Notes: generated by a model from the letters alone, not told the origin. Positions 1 through 6,173 are shown, numbered from the stretch's first letter. The stretch: 6,316 nt of DNA from Clostridiaceae bacterium (GCA_003510765.1 DOKV01000190.1:1-6316); one strand, 5' to 3'. Made by a program: numbers and translations.

Positions 1-50
1 AAAAGGCCTTAATTGAAAATTATACTTATTTTCAATTAAGGCCTTTTTTT
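1..50. terminator. Bidirectional intrinsic terminator downstream of the chemoreceptor gene
   Basis: Bases 1-20 and 28-47 form a perfect 20-bp inverted repeat around a 7-base loop (TATACTT). On the minus strand the hairpin begins 2 nt after the chemoreceptor stop codon (49-51) and ends in at least four T (bases 1-4; the window cuts off the rest). On the plus strand it is followed by seven T (44-50). It can therefore serve both the chemoreceptor gene and a convergent plus-strand gene left of the window. The stem is AT-rich apart from a central GGCC block. Confidence 0.9.
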
Positions 51-2019
51 ATATTTTAAATCTATTAATTATCATTTGTAAATCTTGAGCTAATATAGCT
101 AAACCATTACTAGCACCTGCGATTTCTTCAATAGAAGCTGATTGTTCCTCCATTGAAGCTGAGGCTTCCTCAGTAGAAGCTGAGTTTTCCTCTGCTATAG
201 CAGTTAAGCTTTGCATAATATCTAAAATCTCTTCCTTCATTTGCTCCATTTCTTTGCCCACGTCATGTAGCTCAATAACATATTTAATTTCATCTTCCAT
301 AGATTCATCAATTAACAAATATTTATCTTTACTGTTGTTGACACTTTTTGTTTGATCTCTTACAACGACTTCTACTCTTTCCATTGTTTCAACTGCATTT
401 TCAGCATTTTTTTGCAGTTCTTTAACTGTATTACTTATTGATTTAGATGATAATGATGATTGCTCTGCAAGCTTTCTAATCTCCTCTGCCACCACAGCAA
501 ATCCTCTACCCGCTTCCCCCGCTCTGGCCGCCTCAATGGCTGCATTTAACGCTAAGAGATTGGTTTGATCTGCGATGCTAGAGATCATGGAGCTTGCTTG
601 GCCTATGTTTCCTGCACTCTTATTGGTGAGTTCAATGATGGTGGCAATGTCCTTTACAGAACTGGTACTCTCCCCAGTGATGTCCATGAGTTTTTCCATT
701 TCACTCATCCCAATGCCTACGATTTCAGACACTTGCTCATTAGAAGCACTCAGCTGTGTAAGCAGCTTGTTGTTCACTTCAATGCTTTCCCCTAAAGACG
801 CTGCCTTCCCTGAACCATCTTCTGTATTAGATGCTTGTTCTGAAGCACCTCGTGCTATTTCTTCTACAGTCTTGGATACTTCTTCAGCAGTAATTGCAGA
901 CTGGTCTGCACTGGCTTGAAGCTGCCTGGAAGAAGAAGCCACATCTTGGGAGGAATGATCCACCTTCCCAAGGACTTCTCTAAAGCTTAGAATGATCTGC
1001 TGTAGGGCTCTTGAAATATCCCCCGTCTCATCCTTTGCTTTTAAAGCTTTATCAGGAAGATCTTCTCGAAGATCTAGATTTGCAAGAACCTTTGCTTTGG
1101 CCACCAAGGGCTTTAAAGGTTTCACAATGCTTGTACCAATGACATAGGTGAACACAATGCCCACCACCATAATCAGGATCGCCACATAAAAAATATTTCG
1201 TTGAATAACTTGTGCACCAGCGAGCACATAGTCCTCTGTAGCTGTGACCACCAAGGTCCACTCCGTACCTTCCAGTGGTGAAAAAGCCACATAACGATTT
1301 TGATCATCAAAGGTAAACGTAGAAATACCTGCTTTTCGATCTAGAATAAACTGATGCATTTGCCCTTTCACCGAGGACGCATCTTCTTTAATGGGATTAA
1401 ACTTATTCATCACAAGATTGCGATCTCTATGGGCAATGACGGTGCCTTCGGCATCTAAGATAAAGGAATAGCCATCCGCTCCATGGACTATGCCATCGGT
1501 AAGATCGCTTAACACAATCCCCTCATAGCGTCCAAGAAGACCGCCCACCACTCGAGTATTTTGATAAATAGGCGTGGAAAACATCAGCACTGGTTCCCCC
1601 GTGGTGGGGCTGGTGCCAAAGAAAATCACTTTCTCCCCCTCAAATACTCGAAGGGCTGCATCCTCTGCTGGTAACTGAACCACCTGCCCGTTGCGGTAAT
1701 TTAGGCTACCATTGGGTAAAATCACGGCGATTTCGTCAAATTCAAGCTTATTGATCTGACGATTGATGAGGCTATACATCTCTTGAAGACCCATGGCCTT
1801 CATCTCATCCATTTCCGCTAGAATGTCTAGAGCCACTCGCTGAGTATTGAGATTACTCTCAATCAAATCCGAGCCTTCTATGGCTTGATAGGATAAGTTT
1901 AGTTCTGCTCCCTCACTTAAAACATCCGTGGCCGTCATAATAGACACGATCCCTAAGCTGATGGCCAACACCGCCACCAACGCTGTAAAACTAACGATCA
2001 ATTTTCCCCGTATTTTCAT
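49..2019 (-). CDS. Methyl-accepting chemotaxis protein with extracellular Cache-type sensor
   Basis: This is a transmembrane chemoreceptor of 656 residues that would sense a ligand outside the cell and control the CheA/CheW kinase complex. In order: a first membrane helix at about 8-30; an extracellular sensor at about 35-270, probably a double Cache domain because of the [15 protein letters not shown] segment near 183-199; a second helix at about 276-297; a HAMP linker at about 298-350 (PLKPL, then [10 protein letters not shown]); and a long cytoplasmic coiled coil. The kinase-control tip is near 481-521 ([13 protein letters not shown], then [18 protein letters not shown]), the hallmark of the family. 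Glu/Gln/Ala-rich stretches on both sides are likely methylation sites. No CheR-binding pentapeptide ends the protein, which finishes INRFKI. The ATG has a good ribosome binding site, AGAGGGG, 5 nt upstream. The gene stands alone, with its own promoter and terminator. The ligand cannot be told. The C-terminal quarter is much richer in AT than the rest. Confidence 0.96.
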   Translation of the reverse strand: MKIRGKLIVSFTALVAVLAISLGIVSIMTATDVLSEGAELNLSYQAIEGSDLIESNLNTQRVALDILAEMDEMKAMGLQEMYSLINRQINKLEFDEIAVILPNGSLNYRNGQVVQLPAEDAALRVFEGEKVIFFGTSPTTGEPVLMFSTPIYQNTRVVGGLLGRYEGIVLSDLTDGIVHGADGYSFILDAEGTVIAHRDRNLVMNKFNPIKEDASSVKGQMHQFILDRKAGISTFTFDDQNRYVAFSPLEGTEWTLVVTATEDYVLAGAQVIQRNIFYVAILIMVVGIVFTYVIGTSIVKPLKPLVAKAKVLANLDLREDLPDKALKAKDETGDISRALQQIILSFREVLGKVDHSSQDVASSSRQLQASADQSAITAEEVSKTVEEIARGASEQASNTEDGSGKAASLGESIEVNNKLLTQLSASNEQVSEIVGIGMSEMEKLMDITGESTSSVKDIATIIELTNKSAGNIGQASSMISSIADQTNLLALNAAIEAARAGEAGRGFAVVAEEIRKLAEQSSLSSKSISNTVKELQKNAENAVETMERVEVVVRDQTKSVNNSKDKYLLIDESMEDEIKYVIELHDVGKEMEQMKEEILDIMQSLTAIAEENSASTEEASASMEEQSASIEEIAGASNGLAILAQDLQMIINRFKI

Positions 2020-2024
2020 CTTTG

Positions 2025-2031
2025 CCCCTCT
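2025..2031 (-). promoter_or_regulatory. Ribosome binding site of the chemoreceptor gene
   Basis: On the minus strand AGAGGGG lies 5 nt before the ATG at 2019. It fixes this start, and the membrane helix begins seven residues later, as expected for a chemoreceptor. Confidence 0.75.
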
Positions 2032-2104
2032 TTTCTGTATACTTCATTCTGCCATTTCTTTGATCTCTAGCCAACATCTCTCTTGGCTACTTAAGCTACC
2101 TATG

Positions 2105-2148
2105 TCCTTTGTTTGGTAAAACGCCAAAAAGCCTTACCAAACAAAGGA
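2105..2148. repeat. Perfect 15-bp inverted repeat in the chemoreceptor leader
   Basis: Arms 2105-2119 (TCCTTTGTTTGGTAA) and 2134-2148 are exact reverse complements around a 14-base loop. On the plus strand the right arm is followed by AATTTTATTCTTC, a weak T-rich tail, so the element could also stop antisense transcription. No plus-strand gene upstream would need it. On the minus strand the following bases are CATAGG, which does not suit a terminator. Confidence 0.8.
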
Positions 2149-2231
2149 ATTTTATTCTTCCGCTGATCCTCACACCCTCTATAGATACTACATTAGGAAT
2201 CCACCAAAGCGCTGAAAAAATCGCACCATGT

Positions 2232-2261
2232 ATTATATCGACCAGATACATAGAATGTTAA
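2232..2261 (-). promoter_or_regulatory. Sigma-A-type promoter of the chemoreceptor gene, with a possible sigma-D overlap
   Basis: On the minus strand TTAACA (2256-2261, 5 of 6 to TTGACA) and TATAAT (2232-2237, 6 of 6) are 18 bp apart. The same bases also read TTAA-N15-GTCGATAT, with GTCGATAT at 2235-2242. This resembles the motility sigma factor (SigD) promoter TAAA-N15-GCCGATAT known in Bacillus, a suitable sigma factor for a chemoreceptor. Which sigma factor is used cannot be settled from the sequence. It is the best promoter match I found in the window. Confidence 0.6.
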
Positions 2262-2318
2262 GATGTAACCAAAAGAATCTTGTAAACTTTTTCTTCCGCC
2301 CTCCCTCTCGTTCCCATC

Positions 2319-2374
2319 AAAAAGAAGTGGCCCAAAACCACGCTCAAGTGAACGTATGCCATGACCACTTCTTT
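2319..2374 (-). terminator. Probable terminator of the lipoprotein gene
   Basis: The minus-strand RNA pairs AAAGAAGTGGTC (2363-2374) with GGCCACTTCTTT (2321-2332), giving 12 bp with one G-U pair. A small inner hairpin of 6 bp sits within the loop (2340-2355, ACGTTC-ACTT-GAGCGT). The 3' arm runs into five T (2319-2323). It lies about 50 nt after the stop codon at 2423 and upstream of the chemoreceptor promoter. The large loop makes it less typical than the other terminators here. Confidence 0.6.
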
Positions 2375-2422
2375 ACCCTCTTCTCCTACTAGGCGAAAGA
2401 GCTTTCTCAATAGCTTTTCTTG

Positions 2423-3205
2423 TTACTTTTCCCCATAAGCTTCCACCACCAAAAGCTCATAGCGATCAAAGGTGGCCATGGTGTGGTCTTTGGCCATGGG
2501 CGCATCTAAGATAAAGACGCGCTGTTCCCCTTTGGCCACATCCGTAAGGTGCCTTGAAATAGCCCCCACCATTTGATCTCCCTCATAATAAAGACCAAAA
2601 ATTTTCACCATTGTAAGGGTTTCTTCTCCTTTATTTTGCAGCGTCACTTCTAATGCTTTGAAAGCTCCTTCAGAAATCTCTAGAATGCGTACAGCATCCT
2701 TTAAAAAGATGAGCGAAGGCATTTCTTTTTCCGCCAAAGCCACAGAAACTGCCGAAACCTCAACCTCAGCTGTCTCTTCACCACCAAAAAACCCATAGGA
2801 CACTTCCCCTGGTCCAAGACCTAGGAAATAGAGTTCTTGGGAAACATCCCCACTATAGGTCACCTTTGCCGTCACATGATCCATCACTGCCTGGCCATGG
2901 TTTCGAAGTGCCAACAGTAGTTTCCCATTCTGAAGCTTGTGCAGATCATAGGACAAGGGAAGATTGCTCTCCTCATCCCTCCCTAGGGGTGCCTCTTCCA
3001 ACGCCTTCGTTCCCCCTTCTTTGTAGCCCTCCACTTCTGCTTCATAGTTTTCATGAACCCACTTTCCTTTGAAGCTTCGATGCTCATCCAGGACCTTGTC
3101 ATAGATAATTTCTTCTAGAATCCACCGACCAGAGGCAATCCCTTCCGCCTCTACCATCACTTGTAGCGCTATGCTTTCTAACCCCTTTATGTTTTCCTCA
3201 CTCAC
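2423..3205 (-). CDS. Hypothetical protein; C-terminal part of a probable split lipoprotein
   Basis: This frame has 260 codons, starting with a GTG that shares one base with the TAG stop of the preceding frame (TAGTG). It has no signal peptide or membrane helix. Two stretches look like related beta-sandwich modules of about 50 residues: about 95-142 (LLLALRNHGQAVMDHV, then a Gly-Pro-Gly-Glu turn) and about 184-235 (LEVTLQNKGEETLTMV, FGLYYEGDQMVG, then KGEQRVFIL). The pattern of a strand, N-x-G, a strand and a YY-x-G-D-turn recalls FxLYD-like domains of Gram-positive lipoproteins, but I cannot confirm the family. The upstream frame carries a similar module that stops half-way, and its missing second half fits the first 25 residues here (IKGLESIALQVMVEAEG). 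I therefore think it is the rear part of one longer protein. Alternatively it is a separate, translationally coupled protein: GGGGG lies 7 nt before the GTG. Function is unknown. Confidence 0.7.
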   Translation of the reverse strand: MSEENIKGLESIALQVMVEAEGIASGRWILEEIIYDKVLDEHRSFKGKWVHENYEAEVEGYKEGGTKALEEAPLGRDEESNLPLSYDLHKLQNGKLLLALRNHGQAVMDHVTAKVTYSGDVSQELYFLGLGPGEVSYGFFGGEETAEVEVSAVSVALAEKEMPSLIFLKDAVRILEISEGAFKALEVTLQNKGEETLTMVKIFGLYYEGDQMVGAISRHLTDVAKGEQRVFILDAPMAKDHTMATFDRYELLVVEAYGEK

Positions 3206-3497
3206 TAATGGACCCCCATGCCCTTCACAGGTTGCCCATCCTCATCTTCATAAATCACAGTCCCACCCATGAAGGTGATGGTTTCTATAGAAAGGTTTTC
3301 CACTGTAAATTGAAATACTGTGTGCGTTGGATGGATCACCTTTTGAAAAGGAGAGATCTTCACTGGAAGCTCCCATAGGTCTTGAAATTCTGCCATGGTC
3401 CTACCTGACACAGTCCTCTCTTCTCCCTCTCCACAAAAAAACATCCTTGGAAGAACAGCATCATAACCAACATCCACAAACTCATCCACTTCTTCAT
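3205..3497 (-). pseudogene. Frameshifted N-terminal part of a lipoprotein (signal peptide plus body in different frames)
   Basis: The well-supported start is the ATG at 3497, 6 nt after AAAGGAGG. Its frame reads MKKWMSLWMLVMMLFFQGC, a lipoprotein signal peptide with a plausible lipobox (FQG-Cys19), but stops after 45 codons at 3360-3362. The conserved-looking body lies one frame back, open from before 3489 to the TAG at 3205-3207 (for example FQFTVENLSIETITFMGG, then TVIYEDEDGQPV). The two frames join at a run of seven T directly after Cys19 (3435-3441). One extra T, or a -1 ribosomal slip, gives FFQGCFFCGEGEERTVSG and onward. A GTG at 3489 could open the body frame, but it is 14 nt from the ribosome binding site and would lack the signal peptide, so I reject it. 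With a second -1 join near 3213-3217 the whole gene (2423-3497) would encode 358 residues. It is either a real pseudogene, a sequencing error, or recoded. Confidence 0.7.
3435..3441 (-). other. U_UUU_UUU slippery heptamer at the frame junction
   Basis: In the ATG-3497 frame the mRNA reads TGT TTT TTT GTG, so the last base of the Cys19 codon and the next two codons make a canonical X_XXY_YYZ heptamer in the correct phase. A -1 slip there leads exactly into the downstream body frame. The phase is seen directly; use as a programmed site is inference. Confidence 0.5.
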
Positions 3498-3503
3498 GGT
3501 TCT

Positions 3504-3511
3504 CCTCCTTT
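3504..3511 (-). promoter_or_regulatory. Strong ribosome binding site that sets the lipoprotein start
   Basis: AAAGGAGG on the minus strand, 6 nt before the ATG at 3497, is the best Shine-Dalgarno match in this region. It shows that translation begins in the signal-peptide frame and not at the GTG at 3489. Confidence 0.85.
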
Positions 3512-3608
3512 CAATGAACTTTCACTGATCATCTTCATGATACCCCAAGAGCCCTTTTAAGACCTCCCCCTAAAGGTGGAATTCCTCTCCCCCCATTTAG
3601 GGAAAACC

Positions 3609-3660
3609 AAAAAAATCCCCACCAGAAGACGCCTTCCGTGAAAGGATTTTCTGGTGGGGA
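3609..3660 (-). terminator. Terminator of the LtaS-like gene
   Basis: On the minus strand TCCCCACCAGAA (3649-3660) pairs perfectly over 12 bp with TTCTGGTGGGGA (3616-3627). The loop contains a further 4-bp stem (3632-3635 with 3642-3645). Seven T follow (3609-3615). It lies about 65 nt after the stop codon at 3725 and separates this gene from the lipoprotein gene. It is a textbook Rho-independent terminator. Confidence 0.92.
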
Positions 3661-3724
3661 CACACTATGGAATTCTTCTTAAGTAAAGTGGTCCTTAGTA
3701 GATCTCTATAGGACCCTTCACCCA

Positions 3725-5503
3725 CTACTTTGTGGGATCCACATCTACCTCTTTTTCAGCTTCTTTAAAGTAATCTCCTGTTAAAATCAAATTGGAAATA
3801 TAGGGCGCTTGGAAAAGGTGATCGTGGTCTTTGGGGTCTCCTAGAATCTCTCCTGTGGCTAAAATCACGGAGCCTTCTCCTTCTCTAAAGAGATTGCTGC
3901 CCATGACCTTATCCGTATAAAGATCTTCTTCTATGCCATAAAGATAGAGCAGCGTTGGCAGCATATCCACCTGGCCCCCTAAAGTCTCCACATCGATCCG
4001 GTCCATGCCAGGTACGTGAATAAAGAAAGGAAGCTTCATGTCATTGTCTGGTAAATTAGAATCATGATACTTATGGATGCCTTCATGGTCTCCAAATACA
4101 ACAATGGCGGTATTTTCAAGCTCTCCACTTTCTTTAAGCTCTTCATAGAATGCGCCTAGGTAGTGGTCTGTGTAGTGAATGCTCTCTAGATATCCTGCAT
4201 CATGATTGTCCCAGGGCACACCCAAGTAGCGATACTCTTCTTCGATGTTAAAAGGCGTATGGGAGGTGACGGTCATGACATAGGCGTAATAAGGACTTTT
4301 CGCCCGCTGAATTTCCTTCATGGACTGCGCAAATAAAGACTCATCTAAAATGCCCAGTCCGCTATATCGCTTGTCCTCAAAATGATCTTCATCAATGTAG
4401 CGATCAATGCCGATGTTGGGATACACGATATCTCGATTCCAGAAGGCCGCCATATCTCCGTGGATGGCTAAAGTCTCATACCCTTTGTTTTGAAAAATTC
4501 TTGGGAGGGCAAAGTAGGCATTTTCACCATAACTCATGAAGGCACTGCCCTTTTGTGCAGGATATAGCCCTGTATTAAACATGAGCTCTGCGTCAGAACT
4601 AACCCCCTCTTGGGTCTGGTCACGCACATTATGGAAATTAATGCTGTTTTCCATGAGCTTTAGAATATTTGGCGTCACCGGCTGTCCCTCATATTCATAG
4701 TCCACCACAAAGCTTTCTAAAGATTCGAAGTGTACTACAATGAGGTTTTTCCCTGCCAAGATGCCCTTTAGAGGTTCATACGCTGGTGCTACGTTGAAAT
4801 GAGACGCATTTTCTTCAAACCACTCATCGATGGCCACAATTTCCTCTTCACTTAATTTCTTCACACGATCTCGAATGAACGTGGCCATATTCATCATGTG
4901 ATTGCCCACAGGGGAATACAAAATGGTGTGATTTTCATAATTTTCAATGCCCTCGGTTCTTCTTACGGCAAAGAACTGGGTAAGCATCATGGTAAAGCTT
5001 AAAGCAAAGGCCGTGCCAAAAAGGCTCCACCTTTTTAGCCTCATCCCTCTATTCTTGTCAACCCTTTTCAGCTCATGCATTTTCTTCGCTTTTCGCAGTA
5101 AAATCACCGAGAAGGGAAGATCTACAAAAACCAGGAAATTCAAATTCATGAAGTACTCACTGGTACTGGCTGCAAACTCTGGGCTGATGTTCTTTAAATA
5201 CAGTACATACAAACTAAAGAGTCTATTGAGCCCACCAAAATAGGTCATATCAGCATAAAAAAGGATAGAGTAGGCACCATTAACCAAGAAGAAGTACCAC
5301 AGTTTCTTTCTCCCTTCAAAAAGGAAAGAGAAGGAAACCACCATAAAGATTGGCGCAATGGATAAAAAGCTGGAGAAGAAGATCTTCCAACTCATGCCAT
5401 ATAAGGTCGCCATTAAAAAGAGGGATTTGACATATAAGATCCCCCCTAATGTCAATGGAAGGCTCCACTTGTTTTGTGTCAGTTTTTTAATCATCATGTC
5501 CAT
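3725..5503 (-). CDS. Lipoteichoic acid synthase family protein (LtaS-like membrane sulfatase)
   Basis: This 592-residue membrane protein has about five N-terminal helices (about 13-35, 41-62, 67-88, 118-136, 158-180), then an extracellular alkaline-phosphatase/sulfatase-fold domain from about 250. Known relatives move glycerol phosphate from phosphatidylglycerol onto a growing lipoteichoic acid chain. Key residues of that family are visible at nearly the same numbers as in Staphylococcus aureus LtaS: metal ligand Glu260 (VVHFES), His348 (IHGD), Trp355 and Arg357 (FWNRD), His415 (TSHTPF) and Asp472-His473 (FGDHEG). The usual Thr nucleophile (GKTSD in LtaS) is replaced by Ser302 (GVSSD). The C-terminus is shorter than in LtaS of about 646 residues. 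An Ala239-x-Ala241 motif between helices and enzyme may be a cleavage site, weakly supported. The ATG at 5503 follows GAGGTGA by 7 nt. The gene is transcribed alone, and a divergent small gene lies upstream. A paralogue with another acceptor is possible. Confidence 0.92.
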   Translation of the reverse strand: MDMMIKKLTQNKWSLPLTLGGILYVKSLFLMATLYGMSWKIFFSSFLSIAPIFMVVSFSFLFEGRKKLWYFFLVNGAYSILFYADMTYFGGLNRLFSLYVLYLKNISPEFAASTSEYFMNLNFLVFVDLPFSVILLRKAKKMHELKRVDKNRGMRLKRWSLFGTAFALSFTMMLTQFFAVRRTEGIENYENHTILYSPVGNHMMNMATFIRDRVKKLSEEEIVAIDEWFEENASHFNVAPAYEPLKGILAGKNLIVVHFESLESFVVDYEYEGQPVTPNILKLMENSINFHNVRDQTQEGVSSDAELMFNTGLYPAQKGSAFMSYGENAYFALPRIFQNKGYETLAIHGDMAAFWNRDIVYPNIGIDRYIDEDHFEDKRYSGLGILDESLFAQSMKEIQRAKSPYYAYVMTVTSHTPFNIEEEYRYLGVPWDNHDAGYLESIHYTDHYLGAFYEELKESGELENTAIVVFGDHEGIHKYHDSNLPDNDMKLPFFIHVPGMDRIDVETLGGQVDMLPTLLYLYGIEEDLYTDKVMGSNLFREGEGSVILATGEILGDPKDHDHLFQAPYISNLILTGDYFKEAEKEVDVDPTK

Positions 5504-5510
5504 CTATCAT

Positions 5511-5517
5511 TCACCTC
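5511..5517 (-). promoter_or_regulatory. Ribosome binding site of the LtaS-like gene
   Basis: GAGGTGA on the minus strand lies 7 nt before the ATG at 5503. It supports this start over the internal Met codons at residues 3 and 4. Confidence 0.75.
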
Positions 5518-5793
5518 ATGTAAGCATTTTTTCGCCTACTCTTCTTATTATCATCATACCAAAGGATTCTTTTTAAAAGTGAAGTTCAGAATGGATTTAA
5601 GAATCAATTCAAGGTTCCTTAAGTAATCGGAAACAATATCTCATATAAAGTTAAAATACCCAAGAATTTTTAGTCGTTTTCAACAGAATTTCAATTCTTC
5701 GCCACTATTGTTACAGATGTTCTCTTTGTTTTTCTAGTAAATCATGCTACAGTGTAAAAAATAACGTAGTACTACCATGAAAGAAGGGATCCC
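5518..5793. promoter_or_regulatory. Divergent intergenic region between the LtaS-like gene and the small membrane protein gene
   Basis: This AT-rich, non-coding stretch must hold the promoters of both divergent genes. For the minus-strand LtaS-like gene the candidates are weak: TTGAAA (5689-5694) with TAAAAA (5667-5672) 16 bp apart, or a TATGATGATAAT stretch near 5550-5561 without a convincing -35. A 6-bp inverted repeat, AGAATT-TC-AATTCT (5685-5698), overlaps the first candidate and could be an operator. It is too short and AT-rich to rely on. I see no RNA gene here. Confidence 0.4.
5726..5753 (+). promoter_or_regulatory. Candidate promoter of the small membrane protein gene
   Basis: TTGTTT (5726-5731, 4 of 6) and TACAGT (5748-5753, 4 of 6) are 16 bp apart. 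A TG one base before the -10 box (5745-5746) makes it an extended -10 promoter, common in Gram-positive bacteria. It would give a leader of about 35 nt. The match is moderate only. Confidence 0.4.
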
Positions 5794-6054
5794 ATGGGCT
5801 TTTTAGACCCCCTATTTGAATCACTACAAAAAGAGCGACCCAAAAAACCAAAAGCGCCAACATCTCGTAATCGAAAGAAAAAGAACCCCCTAATCTTCAG
5901 CTCCTTTGGCTCTACAAAACTCCCTTATAGCCTACCGCCTCTCGTTCATCGACTTGTGAAAGTCTTCGTCAACCTTGTGTCTCTCCTATTGGTGCTTTAT
6001 CTAGTGTATTGGTTCTTCTTAAACCTTATTCAAAACGCTAAAATATTTTCCTAG
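5794..6054 (+). CDS. Small basic single-pass membrane protein, function unknown
   Basis: I do not recognise this 86-residue protein. Residues 1-12 are mildly amphipathic. Residues 13-30 are very basic (KERPKKPK, then RNRKKK), followed by a Pro/Ser-containing linker to about 50. A strongly hydrophobic helix runs from about 54 to 78 (VFVNLVSLLLVLYLVYWFFL), with a short NAKIFS tail. By the positive-inside rule the basic N-terminus is probably cytoplasmic. The ATG follows AAGAAGGGA, an acceptable ribosome binding site. An ATG at 5777 opens only a few codons in another frame. The gene has its own candidate promoter and a terminator right after the stop, so it is monocistronic, and it is divergent from the LtaS-like gene. 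The basic tail could bind acidic lipids, nucleic acid or a partner; that is speculation. The ordered layout (basic tail, linker, helix) and flanking signals make it a credible gene. Confidence 0.75.
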   Translation: MGFLDPLFESLQKERPKKPKAPTSRNRKKKNPLIFSSFGSTKLPYSLPPLVHRLVKVFVNLVSLLLVLYLVYWFFLNLIQNAKIFS

Positions 6055-6055
6055 A

Positions 6056-6093
6056 AGACCTCTTCTATAGCCCTTATAGATGAGGTCTCTTTT
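6056..6093 (+). terminator. Terminator of the small membrane protein gene
   Basis: AGACCTC (6056-6062) pairs with GAGGTCT (6082-6088). After one T-T mismatch the stem continues as TCTATA with TATAGA around a 5-base loop (GCCCT). A short T-run (6090-6093) follows. It begins 2 nt after the stop codon. It separates this gene from the sigma factor gene, which must therefore have its own promoter in about 6090-6165. Confidence 0.75.
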
Positions 6094-6111
6094 CACGGTA
6101 AAGGCGTACAT

Positions 6112-6146
6112 GGAACTAATTTTAGAACACCTCATGAAAATTCATG
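6112..6146 (+). promoter_or_regulatory. Candidate control region of the sigma factor gene, with a palindrome
   Basis: GGAAC (6112-6116) resembles the -35 element of many ECF sigma factor promoters (the GAAC core). Sixteen bases later lies CATGAA-AA-TTCATG (6133-6146), a 6+6 bp inverted repeat placed where the -10 box would be. ECF sigma genes often activate themselves, so an ECF-like -35 element is plausible, but no clear -10 element is seen. The palindrome may be an operator or chance. Confidence 0.25.
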
Positions 6147-6165
6147 GCTGTTCACTCTAATAGGT

Positions 6166-6173
6166 AAAGGAGG
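6166..6173 (+). promoter_or_regulatory. Ribosome binding site of the sigma factor gene
   Basis: AAAGGAGG lies 6 nt before the ATG at 6180. This is the same optimal arrangement as for the lipoprotein gene and settles the start. Confidence 0.85.

Larger units (their letters stand above)
2020..2225 (-). promoter_or_regulatory. Long structured 5' leader of the chemoreceptor mRNA
   Basis: If transcription starts about 7 nt after the -10 box at 2232-2237, the mRNA carries roughly 205 untranslated nucleotides. The leader contains a perfect 15-bp hairpin (2105-2119 with 2134-2148, 14-nt loop) and a perfect 7-bp hairpin (2068-2074 with 2083-2089, 8-nt loop). A weaker irregular stem lies near the 5' end, pairing bases around 2161-2172 with bases around 2194-2211. 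No T-run follows either strong hairpin on the minus strand, so neither is a normal terminator in that direction. I do not recognise a known riboswitch class. The structure may affect mRNA stability or translation, but this is inference. Confidence 0.4.

Noticed and set aside
49..100. CheR/CheB-binding pentapeptide at the chemoreceptor C-terminus
   Set aside because: The protein ends INRFKI; no tethering motif of the NWETF type is present.
575..919. Plus-strand open frame of 114 codons inside the chemoreceptor gene
   Set aside because: It is antisense to a conserved chemoreceptor domain, has no family resemblance, and the composition follows from the opposite strand. Other plus-strand frames at 2866-3072, 3327-3560, 4947-5243 and 5358-5576 are rejected for the same reason.
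2020..2230. c-di-GMP (GEMM) riboswitch in the chemoreceptor leader
   Set aside because: A GGTAGC and an ACGCC-like string recall parts of the motif, but they lie on opposite strands or in the wrong order, and the conserved core is missing.
3205..3489. A separate 94-codon gene starting with GTG at 3489
   Set aside because: The ribosome binding site is 14 nt away and fits the ATG at 3497. The lipoprotein signal peptide would be lost.
3568..3602. Inverted repeat CCCTAAA / TTTAGGG between the LtaS-like terminator and the lipoprotein gene
   Set aside because: It has only 7 bp with a 21-base loop and no T-run in either direction. It could be chance.
5685..5698. AGAATT-TC-AATTCT palindrome as an operator
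   Set aside because: It is short and AT-rich in an AT-rich region, and no second copy was seen. It is mentioned only in the intergenic entry.
5786..5799. GGATCC followed by CCATGG at the small gene start, resembling cloning sites
   Set aside because: The flanking sequence on both sides is consistent with native DNA, and the two hexamers can occur together by chance.
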